Made by a program: the position numbers and the translations under genes. Positions 27,603-36,582 of a stretch of DNA of 38,881 bases are shown piece by piece. The first letter of the stretch is position 1. The number at the start of each line of letters is the position of its first letter. Source of the stretch: a virus; IMG/VR virus record IMGVR_UViG_3300044608_001059, positions 1 through 38,881 of that record; one strand, written 5' to 3'. The notes below the pieces were generated by a model. The model saw nothing but the letters and a program-made list of their open reading frames with translations. It ran no database searches and was not told the origin of the DNA.

Positions 27603-27934
27603 AGCACCACCCACCCAATCGGCACAGCCACCCGCACCCACAGGGGCGATTCCTCAGATCCCCACAGCGTCCCTTCGGCGTCAACCCCGTGGCCGGGGTC
27701 AACCTTCTCGATCACGTCCAAAAGCTTGTCCCACACCGTCCCCGAGCGGTGCCGCTGCGCGTAGCTGGAAATCGTTTCCACAGCCCCGCCGAGAAACAGC
27801 ACGCAAGCCCCGTGGTCGAGCAGGTACAGCGCCCACCACTTCGGGCCGTTCGACCAGCCGGGTTTCCAGGTCAGGCGGTCGAACCAGAACCAGCCCGAGG
27901 CCCACAGGTAGAGATTGCGGAAGTAGGTATCCAT
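27581..27934 (-). CDS. Membrane protein in tail-fibre region
   Basis: A 117-residue protein starting at ATG 27934 (TGATG). Two hydrophobic segments are seen, A-C-V-L-F-L-G-G-A-V (about 43-53) and V-A-V-P-I-G-W-V-V-L (about 101-113), plus many Trp residues. A membrane protein inside a receptor-binding block is odd; superinfection exclusion or host-surface change by the phage is a possible but unproven role. Confidence 0.55.
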   Translation of the reverse strand: MDTYFRNLYLWASGWFWFDRLTWKPGWSNGPKWWALYLLDHGACVLFLGGAVETISSYAQRHRSGTVWDKLLDVIEKVDPGHGVDAEGTLWGSEESPLWVRVAVPIGWVVLCTSVWV

Positions 27935-29196
27935 CACGGAATCCTGAACGCATAGGCGGGATCAAACGGCCGCACCGCCGCCACCATGATTTCGCCGTCG
28001 TCGTATTTGATGATCCGCGCCTTGCTGTAGAACCCGCCGGTTCCGGTATCGACCTGCGGGAACGTCGTGCCCGCCTGATCCGTAAGCAGGTTCCACGTCC
28101 ACGTCCCCGTTACCCGGTTCGTCGGGGCTCGCAGTTCGTACACGAGCGCAGGACCGGACAGCGCCGGCCATCCCGAGAGAACCGGCTGAAACGAATCGTA
28201 GTAGATCAGCGAGTTGCGGCGGGCTGACCACATCAGGGCGCCGTCTTTCCGCAGCACACCCGGGGGCGTGCCGCCCATCGTCAGCGTTATGCGCGACTGG
28301 GGGACGTTGGCGCCGTTGAACGGCACGGCCCGAAGGATCTTCGTCGTGCCCTCAAACTTCGTGTAAACGATCAGATCCTCGGACCCGTCGCCCGCAGCCC
28401 CAGGGACAAAGGCGGCGTCGGCCTCGTTGTAGCCGCTGTCCGCGTAGGAATAGTTGGTCAGGGTGCCGTAGATCCCGCCCGAGGCAGACCCTAAGCCCTC
28501 GTACTTCACCAGCACCGTCGGGCTGATCGACGAGTTGCAGGGCCGCGTCCAGATGCAGTTCCGGCGCGTATCCCACACCGACCACCCGCCGGCCGCGTAG
28601 AACGTGTCGTTGGAACGGTTCGGCGGCCCCACCCGCCACGCGCTCGCGGCGAGGTTGTAGACGTGGCAGACGCCAATGCGTGAGACGCGGGTGTTGTAGT
28701 CCTGCCCATACGCTGACCCACCCCGGGGGATCACGAAGCTTTCGGACACCGGATCAAAAGCGGGGTAACAGTAGGTGTGAGTCGGCACCGGAACGCCGTC
28801 AGCAAAAACGCCGTTCGGGTAGGTTCCAACCGGGCCGTTGGTGAATGGGCCGACGCCCGGCCCCTCGATGCGCGTATACAGCCGCGTACCGAGGTCAAGC
28901 GCGACCACCGACGAGTCAAAGCCCTGATCGCTGTGCCCGCCGCCCCAGAACAGCATGGCGCCCGTGGGGTACGCAGTAGACCCCGCCGGAACCGCTGCGG
29001 CACCGTTGTAGTTCCGCATGATCTCGTCGAAGTCGGCGCCCGCGAGGTTGGAATCCACGCTCATGAACGTATTCGTAGACGCCGCCTCCCAACGCCCGGG
29101 GCTGATTGCAGCCGCCCACGCGGGCAGGGTCGTGGACACCGACACCACGGGGACGACCCGGGCGTTGATCGCGGGGGAAACCTTTCCGGTGGGCAT
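27934..29196 (-). CDS. Kelch/galactose-oxidase-like beta-propeller protein
   Basis: A 420-residue protein joined to the previous gene as TAATG. Repeated blade motifs occur: F-W-G-G-G-H-S-D-Q-G (about 84-93) and S-S-V-V-A-L-D-L; G-V-C-H-V-Y-N-L-A-A-S-A-W; and V-W-D-T-R-R-N-C. Such propellers are used to bind or cut sugars. It sits in the tail-spike region, so host-surface contact is likely. Copper-binding residues of true galactose oxidase are not evident. Confidence 0.7.
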   Translation of the reverse strand: MPTGKVSPAINARVVPVVSVSTTLPAWAAAISPGRWEAASTNTFMSVDSNLAGADFDEIMRNYNGAAAVPAGSTAYPTGAMLFWGGGHSDQGFDSSVVALDLGTRLYTRIEGPGVGPFTNGPVGTYPNGVFADGVPVPTHTYCYPAFDPVSESFVIPRGGSAYGQDYNTRVSRIGVCHVYNLAASAWRVGPPNRSNDTFYAAGGWSVWDTRRNCIWTRPCNSSISPTVLVKYEGLGSASGGIYGTLTNYSYADSGYNEADAAFVPGAAGDGSEDLIVYTKFEGTTKILRAVPFNGANVPQSRITLTMGGTPPGVLRKDGALMWSARRNSLIYYDSFQPVLSGWPALSGPALVYELRAPTNRVTGTWTWNLLTDQAGTTFPQVDTGTGGFYSKARIIKYDDGEIMVAAVRPFDPAYAFRIP

Positions 29197-32100
29197 TACG
29201 GTTCCGTCCCTGCGAGGTGGCCGGGGAAGGGAATCCAGTTATCCGACACGATCAACTCCGCAAAGCGGGTACGCAGCGTCGGGCGATAGCCGGTTTCGGA
29301 GATGCGCGGGGTGTCGTAGTTCGTGAGCTTGATCCACGTCGGGCCGCCGGCATTCTCGCCGCTGGTGCCAAGGGTAGAGGCTGACAGCGACCCGAACGAC
29401 ACCGCGCGATTGCCGCAGATGTACTTGGGGGCAGTCCCGCGCGGCGCCGCCCACATACGGAACTCGCCCGCGCCGCCAGGGACTTGCCGGTAATACATCT
29501 CGACCACTAGCCAGTCGTCCTGCTCAAACGGTACGGCGCCCGAGGCCAATGCGTCGGCGTTGGGGAACGGGAACCCGCGCGCGTCGAGGTAGTTGGCCGC
29601 CGCGTTGTTTGGGACGTAGCTGTAGTTCTGTAGCGGCGACGAACCTTCGGAAATCAGCCGCGAGTTCCCGAACCGCTGGATGCCCTGAATGACCGTGGAC
29701 GGCGTGCCGCCCCCGGCGTCGATGCCGGTCTGGAAGTAGCGATCCAGCCCAGTAACCCGTTCGACACCCGTGCTGCCGTTGATGAACAGCCCTGGGAATC
29801 CCTGCTGCCGGGGCATATGCATGGCAACCTGCCCGCTGCCATAACCGCCGAGCAGGATGTACTTGCACTGGCCGTTCGTGCCAGCCGACTCCCACGCGAA
29901 CGCGGCACGGTTCAGCGAGATGTGAACCTGCATATAGAAGTTGTTGAAACGCGCCCCGCCCTTGCAGAAGAACACGCAGGTGCCGCCGTTGAACCCGTTG
30001 TTGCTGTACGTCTCGATCTCGATGAACTTGCCGCCCGAGACGACCGGGTGACCGCTGGTGGCGTCGCGGAGAAAGAACCCGTAGGACTGCGGGGTGTTCG
30101 TGTCCTGCCCGCCAGCGGTGTCAACGTGCTGGTCAATGAACTGCGCGTCGGACGTGTACTGCGAGAAGTTGTTGCTGTAGAACACCCCCGACCCGCCAAT
30201 GCGCGTGGCCCAGTCGGTTTCCGTATCCCCCGGCCCGCCCGACGACGAAATGGCCGAGATCGTCGGGACGACGTGCAGGTTGGACACCGAGCCCGCCGAG
30301 GCCGACGTACACGCCAGCCGCAGCGTGGTGTTGCTGACGATGGAGCCCGTGACGCCCGAGGGATAGGACGCGGTGACCGACCCGCCCGCCTCGTTGGTGC
30401 TGCTGATCGCGAGGCTGTCGAGCTTCTGACCCGACGGCGGCTGGTAGTACGGGGCGAGGTCGGTATCGACGTTCCCCGTGAAACCCGCGTTGACGGTGAT
30501 TTCGGGGATCGGCAGCCACGTCCCGAGGTCAGAGGCAACGGCCGTGGTCGTCGCGATCTCGGTGTCCTCGGCGCTCACGTTGCCGGCGTTGTCCACAGCC
30601 TGAATGCCGTAGGTGTAGGCCGTTCCTGCGGTGAGTCCGGTGTCGGTGTACGTCGTCACCCCGAACGGGCGCGTGGCAATGGGAACGGTGTTCCGGGTCA
30701 GCAGGTATTCCCGCACCCCGGACTCGGTGTCCGTCGAGGCCGTCCAGTCGAGGCGGATAGAGCCAGTCCCCGTGGTCGTCGCGCTCAGGGTCGGCACCGA
30801 GGGGGCGGTGGTATCGGGCGGCGTTAGTACGCTGGCGAAGTTGTCGAAAGCGGCCGTGGTCGCCGTCCCGTTCGCCCGCGAGGACGCCACGACGCCCACG
30901 AACGGGCGGCCGTTGAACGTCATGGCCTGCGAGCCGATGTTGATCCAGGTCGAGCCGTTGGCCGACGTGTAGGCCGTCACCAGCCCCGTCTGGTACGTCA
31001 GGCGCACCCACAGGGGGATGGAGCCAGCGGCGGACGATCCGGTCGCTGCGGCGTTCTCCGTCAGCCTCCGGCGAAACGCCACGCCATCGGCCGCCACGGT
31101 AATGGCCGCCATGACGGAACCCGCCGCCAGCGTCTCCCGAATCGCCACGCCGCCGTGCGGATTGCCGCCGGTCAGGCTCGCGACGCGGGCCGTGATCTGG
31201 AAATCGGTTTCGCCCGGGGCCTGGGCATAGGCAAACCCGCCGGAATCCGCCGCGCCACCAATCCCACCCCCGCCGGCAACCATCGTCACGCTGCCGGTGG
31301 TCGCGTTGTTGATCCCGGCGATGGACGCGGGTGAGGCATCGCCCAGCGTCGCCACCGCATAGGCGGGGGTCAGCGTCGGGGTGGTGAACGTCGCGCCGAC
31401 CGTCTCGGAGGCATTCCCCGCGAGGTCAACCGCCGTGACGGTGATGACGTACTCGGTTCCTTCGCTCAGGCCGTCGCCGGCCCCAAGCTGGAACACGGCG
31501 GCGTCCGAAAAGAAATCATCGGGGACCAGCGTGCGGTTGAACTGGTCGTTCAGGTTGATCGAATAGCGGTCGATGCCGCCCGCGTCAAAGGACGACAGGA
31601 CGGTGATGTAGACCGTGTAAGTGCCGGCCGTGGTGACCGGCACGGCAAAAATGCTCGGGTTCGTCGGGGCGGTGGTATCCCCGGGGGTCGGGTCAGGGTC
31701 CGGTGTCGGGGCCACGGGGGTGGTGGTCAGCACCTCGTTTGAAGCGCGGGCTTCCACCCCGCCGACGATTTCCGCGACGGAGAACGTGTACGGCGTGTTT
31801 GCCAGCAGCGGCGTGGCGGTGTGCGACCCGCTCGCCTCCACCGTGGTCACCGTCACGCCGTCATTCCGCACCCGGTAGACCCGGTAGGTCCGGCCCGCCA
31901 CGGCGTTCCAGGTCATGGCGGCCGACTCGTAAGTGACCGTCCCGAGTTCCAGCTTGATTTCAGGCTCGGCGTTGGTCGTGAACCCCACCGAGTTGGACAG
32001 GTCCGACTCCACTGCCGCCGTCGTATAGGCCGCCACAGCGGCCGTGTAGGCGGTCCCGGCAGTCAGGTCGGTCAGGGTGGCGGTAAGCCCCGAAACGTCG

Positions 32101-32294
32101 CCCCACGCGGCCCCGTTGAGGTACACGCGGTATCCGGCAATGGTCGTGCTGTCCGTCGGCGTCGAGGCCGACCACGACAGCGACACCGAGGTTTCGGACA
32201 GGACCGTGGCCGCGAGGCCCGTCACCTGCGTCGGCTCGGTGAACGTCTCGGGAAGGGCCCGGACGCCCTGATTGGGGGTTGCGCGGAGGGTCAC
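29196..32294 (-). CDS. Large tail protein with FN3 repeats and LamG-like domain
   Basis: A 1032-residue protein from GTG 32294. Domains in order: FN3-like (about 15-108), FN3-like (about 110-192), a third (about 205-308), a concanavalin/DUF1349-like sandwich (about 310-490), a fourth FN3-like module (about 493-585), and a 430-residue C-terminal part with no family I recognise. The FN3 parts carry the W-x-A-S-T-P and A-Y-T-Y-G-I-Q-A-V-D-N-A-G-N patterns. The protein is probably a long fibre with a C-terminal receptor-binding or sugar-cutting end. Confidence 0.75.
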   Translation of the reverse strand: MTLRATPNQGVRALPETFTEPTQVTGLAATVLSETSVSLSWSASTPTDSTTIAGYRVYLNGAAWGDVSGLTATLTDLTAGTAYTAAVAAYTTAAVESDLSNSVGFTTNAEPEIKLELGTVTYESAAMTWNAVAGRTYRVYRVRNDGVTVTTVEASGSHTATPLLANTPYTFSVAEIVGGVEARASNEVLTTTPVAPTPDPDPTPGDTTAPTNPSIFAVPVTTAGTYTVYITVLSSFDAGGIDRYSINLNDQFNRTLVPDDFFSDAAVFQLGAGDGLSEGTEYVITVTAVDLAGNASETVGATFTTPTLTPAYAVATLGDASPASIAGINNATTGSVTMVAGGGGIGGAADSGGFAYAQAPGETDFQITARVASLTGGNPHGGVAIRETLAAGSVMAAITVAADGVAFRRRLTENAAATGSSAAGSIPLWVRLTYQTGLVTAYTSANGSTWINIGSQAMTFNGRPFVGVVASSRANGTATTAAFDNFASVLTPPDTTAPSVPTLSATTTGTGSIRLDWTASTDTESGVREYLLTRNTVPIATRPFGVTTYTDTGLTAGTAYTYGIQAVDNAGNVSAEDTEIATTTAVASDLGTWLPIPEITVNAGFTGNVDTDLAPYYQPPSGQKLDSLAISSTNEAGGSVTASYPSGVTGSIVSNTTLRLACTSASAGSVSNLHVVPTISAISSSGGPGDTETDWATRIGGSGVFYSNNFSQYTSDAQFIDQHVDTAGGQDTNTPQSYGFFLRDATSGHPVVSGGKFIEIETYSNNGFNGGTCVFFCKGGARFNNFYMQVHISLNRAAFAWESAGTNGQCKYILLGGYGSGQVAMHMPRQQGFPGLFINGSTGVERVTGLDRYFQTGIDAGGGTPSTVIQGIQRFGNSRLISEGSSPLQNYSYVPNNAAANYLDARGFPFPNADALASGAVPFEQDDWLVVEMYYRQVPGGAGEFRMWAAPRGTAPKYICGNRAVSFGSLSASTLGTSGENAGGPTWIKLTNYDTPRISETGYRPTLRTRFAELIVSDNWIPFPGHLAGTEP

Positions 32295-34213
32295 TAGACG
32301 GCTTCCAGATACCAGCGATCCGCAGCGCCGCGCGCGTCGCCGTAGATGGCCCGATACCGACCCGAGGCAGTCGCGATGTCCGCGCCCGTGCCGGTGATGA
32401 TCCGCTCGGCGGCCGTCCCAGACACGGACTGGTGGTCAATCGTCGGCGCCCCCGACTGGATGTCGAGGTAGACCACAGCACCCGGGAACGGGCTGCCGAT
32501 GGTCTGAATGGTCGTGTTGCCGTTGATCTGCAACACCTGCGCGAGCGCGCCACCCGTGAACGTCCGGTCAAGGGCATTGGCCGAGGCCAGCGCCTTGACG
32601 GCCCCACCGGGACAGATGTTGTCGTAATAGGACGTGTAGACCGGCCGCTTGGTCGAGCTACCCGCATTCACGCCCATCGTCCCGCCGAAGCGGTAGTAGG
32701 CCAGTTGGCGGTGGCTGGCCGAACTGCTCGACGGGATGTTGATGCCGTTAACCTCGTCGATCACCAGCGCGCACAGGTGCCGGTACGTCCACGTCACGGT
32801 GCCGTCCGAGACGGTAGCCCCCACGGCGCCGGCGACAGGCTCGGTCGCGGCGTGGCTCGTCCCCGCCGTCGTGCACTCAAGCTGCACGGTGGTGGACGTG
32901 GAGATCGACCGGCGGTCGCCGAGGCTGTATGCCGTTGCCGCCACCCACGGAGCGCCGACGTTGTGCGTGTTGATCGTTACGTCGGTCAGCGAGACATTCA
33001 GGACGCTGGTGGAATCGTTGCGAATCCGCGCGGCCGAGATCAGCCCCTGCTGGGTCGTTGAGTTGAACCCGTGCAGGTTGTCCACGGTGATGTTGTAGTC
33101 CCACGTCCCCGTGTCGCCACCCACGCCGGTATCCGGGCCGCCGATGGTCACGCCGTAGTCGAAGCCCTCGAAGTGCAGGTTCTTCGCCAGCAGTTCGGAG
33201 CCGCGCAGCACGAAGCCCGAGTCGCCCGTCTGGACGGTCGCCCGACAGATCGTCGTCAGCTTGGTGAGCGACGCCTTGCCGGCGTAGATCTGCACGCCGT
33301 CGCCCTGATTCCCGGCCGTCGAGGACAGGACAATGTGCCCGCGCTCAATGCTGAAATTGGCCGGCGTGTAGCCGACGGCGGCCTGAGTGACGATGCCGTG
33401 GAAGCAGCCGACAATGGCGAAGTCATAAAGGCCGCTGTTCTCCTGGATGGAGTCAGACCACACCCCGATGACGCCGGTAACATTCCGGCCGTTGACCGTG
33501 ACCCGCTCAAGTCGCGAACTGTCGCCGCCAACCGTGTTGGTCGTGGGCAGCAACTGCACCACGCGGGGGCTGGTGGCCGTGGTGACCGCGAACCCGCTGG
33601 GCGCCGTGCCGGTGGCCGCCGACGAATAGGTAAACGTGTCCCAATCGGTGACGGTCACGGTGAAGGTGCCGTTATACACACCGCCACTGGCCACCGTGAC
33701 GGAGTTCCCCGTCGTCAGGCCGTGGGCCTTGGCCTCCACCGTCACCGTCGCGCCGTTGCCGGTCAGGGACGTGACTTCCAGCCGCCGCGTCATGGACGCC
33801 AGCGCCCAAATCTCGGACCCTACCGGCGACGTGGTGTCGCGGGGATACCCGCCCTGCCCGACAATGCGGTGCCCGTGCGGGACGATCAGCGGGCCGGACT
33901 CAAGCCCGATTCGGAAGCGCAAATCCGTGGTGCCGCCGGGGATCTCGTCGGCAGCGGTCCCGATGCTGTCCTCAAGCCACCGGCCGTTGGCCACCCGGTA
34001 CAGTTTCAGGCTGGGCTCGGTCGCGGACGTTCCGGTGGGCGTCGGGATCAAGATCGTCCCCGCCCGGCTCGTCACCTTCGCTGCCGTCGTCTGGAAGGCC
34101 GTCAGGTTGTTCGTGCTGTTGTCGGCAACCGCGCCCTCGTCCGTCACGTCATAGACGCTGTCGGCGTTGAGCTTCGGCTTGATAAGCGCGGCCAGCTTGT
34201 TTAGCTCGGTCAT
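32294..34213 (-). CDS. Beta-helix tail fibre/spike protein
   Basis: A 639-residue protein with ATGA overlap to the gene before. The start V-Y-D-V-T-D-E-G-A-V-A-D-N-S-T-N and S-R-A-G-T-I-L-I-P look like the cap of a pectate-lyase-like beta-helix, and short repeated strands with N-turns run through the middle (about 200-420). C-terminal about 80 residues form a separate tip. It is probably a second spike that binds or cleaves a surface glycan. Confidence 0.7.
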   Translation of the reverse strand: MTELNKLAALIKPKLNADSVYDVTDEGAVADNSTNNLTAFQTTAAKVTSRAGTILIPTPTGTSATEPSLKLYRVANGRWLEDSIGTAADEIPGGTTDLRFRIGLESGPLIVPHGHRIVGQGGYPRDTTSPVGSEIWALASMTRRLEVTSLTGNGATVTVEAKAHGLTTGNSVTVASGGVYNGTFTVTVTDWDTFTYSSAATGTAPSGFAVTTATSPRVVQLLPTTNTVGGDSSRLERVTVNGRNVTGVIGVWSDSIQENSGLYDFAIVGCFHGIVTQAAVGYTPANFSIERGHIVLSSTAGNQGDGVQIYAGKASLTKLTTICRATVQTGDSGFVLRGSELLAKNLHFEGFDYGVTIGGPDTGVGGDTGTWDYNITVDNLHGFNSTTQQGLISAARIRNDSTSVLNVSLTDVTINTHNVGAPWVAATAYSLGDRRSISTSTTVQLECTTAGTSHAATEPVAGAVGATVSDGTVTWTYRHLCALVIDEVNGINIPSSSSASHRQLAYYRFGGTMGVNAGSSTKRPVYTSYYDNICPGGAVKALASANALDRTFTGGALAQVLQINGNTTIQTIGSPFPGAVVYLDIQSGAPTIDHQSVSGTAAERIITGTGADIATASGRYRAIYGDARGAADRWYLEAV

Positions 34214-34689
34214 GGGGTGATCTCGTAGATGGCGGCGTCAAGCACGATTTCCCACCGATCCGTCTCCCACCGCAGCCCAACCTTGCCCCGCGCAAGGATC
34301 GTCAGCGCCTTGGTGGCGAGCCCATAGCCGATGCGCTCGGAGCCGTTCGGCGTCAGCGTCAGCGTGTAGGTGTCGGAATCGCAGTGGAACAGGAACGGCA
34401 GGTCCGTCCCGCCGCCCGTCGGCAGGGTGTACCAGATGTTAGCGGACTGGTTGGTGGACTTGATCTCCTTGCCCGCGTCGGCGTCCGTAAGCACCTGGTT
34501 AGTGCTGTAGTTGACCGGCGTCCACGGACGCGCCAGCGCCCGCTGGAGCAGGCGCGGGCGCATCTTCGCGATCTTGTTGGCGTTCGCCGCCGACCCAACC
34601 GGCAGCCAGTCGCTGTCGAGGTTGAGCGTGGCCGGGCTGGTGTATTCCAGCGCCGCCGACGCCAGCAGCGTGGGGATCAACGCGGGCAT
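34210..34689 (-). CDS. Small tail-region structural protein
   Basis: A 159-residue beta-rich protein with Y-S-T-N-Q-V-L-T-D-A-D-A-G-K-E-I near its middle and T-L-T-L-T-P-N-G-S-E-R-I-G-Y. It lies between the spike-base-like protein and the beta-helix spike, so it may be a connector. No enzyme motif. Confidence 0.6.
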   Translation of the reverse strand: MPALIPTLLASAALEYTSPATLNLDSDWLPVGSAANANKIAKMRPRLLQRALARPWTPVNYSTNQVLTDADAGKEIKSTNQSANIWYTLPTGGGTDLPFLFHCDSDTYTLTLTPNGSERIGYGLATKALTILARGKVGLRWETDRWEIVLDAAIYEITP

Positions 34690-34690
34690 T

Positions 34691-34939
34691 TCAGTACAGC
34701 GCCACGATGTCGGCAGCGGTGGTCGCCGCCATGACCCGCGTCACCTGCAACGGCAGCAGGGTGCCGCTGGGCACGTTCAGCAGGATCACCGTGTCACTCG
34801 GGGTATCGAGGAACCGCAGCGACAGGTTGCCGCCAGTCCCAACAAACAGGGCGCGACAGCCCGTCAGGTCGGTGCTGTCGCTCTTGGTCACCGTGCGGCC
34901 GCCAGTGGCGCCCCACAGATAGGCTCTAGGATCTGCCAT
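34691..34939 (-). CDS. Spike base protein-like (RCAP_Rcc01079 type)
   Basis: An 82-residue protein matching the small spike base pattern: T-V-T-K-S-D-S-T-D-L, R-A-L-F-V-G-T-G-G-N-L, V-P-S-G-T-L-L-P-L-Q-V-T-R-V and D-I-V-A-L at the end. In gene transfer agents and tailed phages this protein holds spikes to the tail end. It follows the tailspike gene, which agrees. Confidence 0.75.
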   Translation of the reverse strand: MADPRAYLWGATGGRTVTKSDSTDLTGCRALFVGTGGNLSLRFLDTPSDTVILLNVPSGTLLPLQVTRVMAATTAADIVALY

Positions 34940-34949
34940 AGGTCACCCG

Positions 34950-36476
34950 TTAGGTATCGGTTACGATGGTTTTGATGGTGCCGTCGCCGAATCTCACCTT
35001 GAGATCGCCGTCGGCGGTGTCCACATAAATGATCGCCATGTTTGCCACGGCGGAAGGCGCGGTGATCCCGTCGCGGATCGCCAGGGAGCCGTCAGCGCGG
35101 GCGTCGAAATAGTCCGCGCCACCGCGCCTGCCCTTGAGGAACGAGCCGGAACTGCGTTCCGTCTCCAGTTGCAGGGTGACGGGCGTTCCCGAGCCGGTCA
35201 CCGAGTCGCGGAGAACCACGAACGGCAGGGACGAGCCGCCCTCCACGTCGCGAACGTAGCGGATATGCCCGTTCGCAGACGACGCCGTGACAAACGCCGC
35301 CTTGATGCCCGGCGTGACGTAGTAGGGGTCGTACACCATCGTGTTTGTGCCAGCGTCGGCCAGCACGGCGGTGGCGAGGACGTAATAGTTGGCGCCGATG
35401 TGCGTGTGGCGAACGTCGGCACCCACGTCAAAGGCGGTCGTCACGTCCTCGATGCGGTTGGCCCAGATCACGTTGCCGTCGGTCAGGCCGGCGGCATTTG
35501 CCGACAACTGCACGGCCTTACCGGCTACGTCGGTATGACACGCGATGATCTGGTTGCCGTTGCTGTCCGCGATCCGCCACCCCACGGTGCCCGTCTTGGT
35601 CGCGCCGTTGAAACGGCACGAGTAGAACGTGTGCGCGTTGCTTGACGTGCCGTCGAGGAGGAACCCCGTCGTGCAACCGTTGGTCGTCACGCCGTAAAAG
35701 CGGTTGTAGACCGAGTACCCGGACACCGGGGAGTAACACCGGACGCCCGTGGCAAAGCTCTCGATCAGCAGGTTGTTGAAAATGCTTGTCGAGACGCTAT
35801 CGAGAGACAGGCCATAAACCCCACCCCCCGTGGCGCGCAGGGTCAGATTTTCGATCAGCACGTCATAAATGCGGGTACCGGGCGTGGTATTGGCGATGGC
35901 GTTGCCGGCGCCGGAGTAAATCACCGTGGTGGCCGACGGCCCCTCGCCGTAGATCACCGAGCCGGTGCGGATCTGAAGCGGACTCGCGTGCTTGAAAACC
36001 CCCCTGGGAATGTAGGCGGGGATGCCCGCACTGAGCGGGGCATTGAGGGCGGACGAACTGTCCGCCACGCCCGTCGTGTCCGCCCCGTACCGCCGCACGT
36101 CGCCGGGCGGGAACATATAGTTTGTCGGCACCACCGACGCGCCTGCTTCCAGGGCCGACTGCGGCCAGATGGCGCGGCCCACGAGGTCGCCAGTCAGGGT
36201 GCTGCCGGCATACTCGGGGACTTCCCACAGCGTCGCGTTGAGGGTGGTCGTCATCACCACCCGGTAGGTCACCTGCGGGTCCAGCCAGATCGTCGGGAAC
36301 AGGCCGCCCACGTCCGCAATCACGGGGTTGCTGTGCGCAATCGTCCGGTCCGGGTCCTGATAGACCGTCGTCGGGGTCGTCGTCCCCGCTAGGTAAAACC
36401 ACAGCTTCGCACCCCCCTGCGGGGCGCCAGAAGCCGTAAACTCCCGGGTGCGTGGGGGCGCGAACAGACTAGACAT
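34950..36476 (-). CDS. Tailspike with head-binding N-terminus and pectate-lyase-like beta-helix
   Basis: A 508-residue protein. The start is ATG 36476 because the longer reading would run through the terminator at 36493-36515. N-terminal module (about 1-85): P-R-T-R-E-F, K-L-W-F-Y-L-A-G-T-T-T-P and P-Q-V-T-Y-R-V-V, the tail-binding type. From about 115 a beta-helix opens with V-R-R-Y-G-A-D-T-T-G and I-P-A-Y-I-P-R-G-V, with S-V-I-Y-G-E-G. It probably binds and cuts host polysaccharide, as P22 tailspike does. Confidence 0.85.
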   Translation of the reverse strand: MSSLFAPPRTREFTASGAPQGGAKLWFYLAGTTTPTTVYQDPDRTIAHSNPVIADVGGLFPTIWLDPQVTYRVVMTTTLNATLWEVPEYAGSTLTGDLVGRAIWPQSALEAGASVVPTNYMFPPGDVRRYGADTTGVADSSSALNAPLSAGIPAYIPRGVFKHASPLQIRTGSVIYGEGPSATTVIYSGAGNAIANTTPGTRIYDVLIENLTLRATGGGVYGLSLDSVSTSIFNNLLIESFATGVRCYSPVSGYSVYNRFYGVTTNGCTTGFLLDGTSSNAHTFYSCRFNGATKTGTVGWRIADSNGNQIIACHTDVAGKAVQLSANAAGLTDGNVIWANRIEDVTTAFDVGADVRHTHIGANYYVLATAVLADAGTNTMVYDPYYVTPGIKAAFVTASSANGHIRYVRDVEGGSSLPFVVLRDSVTGSGTPVTLQLETERSSGSFLKGRRGGADYFDARADGSLAIRDGITAPSAVANMAIIYVDTADGDLKVRFGDGTIKTIVTDT

Positions 36477-36492
36477 AAGGCGAATCACCCAT

Positions 36493-36515
36493 AAAAAAGC
36501 CCGCACTAGGCGGGC
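36493..36515 (-). terminator. Rho-independent terminator
   Basis: On the - strand GCCCGC (complement of 36510-36515) pairs with GCGGGC (36499-36504) across five bases and is followed by six T. It lies about 70 bases after the injection protein gene and just before the tailspike, so tail-fibre genes probably have their own transcription start or depend on antitermination. The whole 106-base gap holds nothing else I can support. Confidence 0.85.
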
Positions 36516-36582
36516 CAAGAGGCTGGAAATGAAGCAGTTTTCTGCTTGGGAGGACTTCAAGTTCTCCGTCTTTGGCCTGCTG

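Noticed and set aside
36477-36560. Longer N-terminus for the tailspike starting at 36560
   Set aside because: The extension would be coded across the rho-independent terminator at 36493-36515, and the conserved spike N-terminus begins at ATG 36476.
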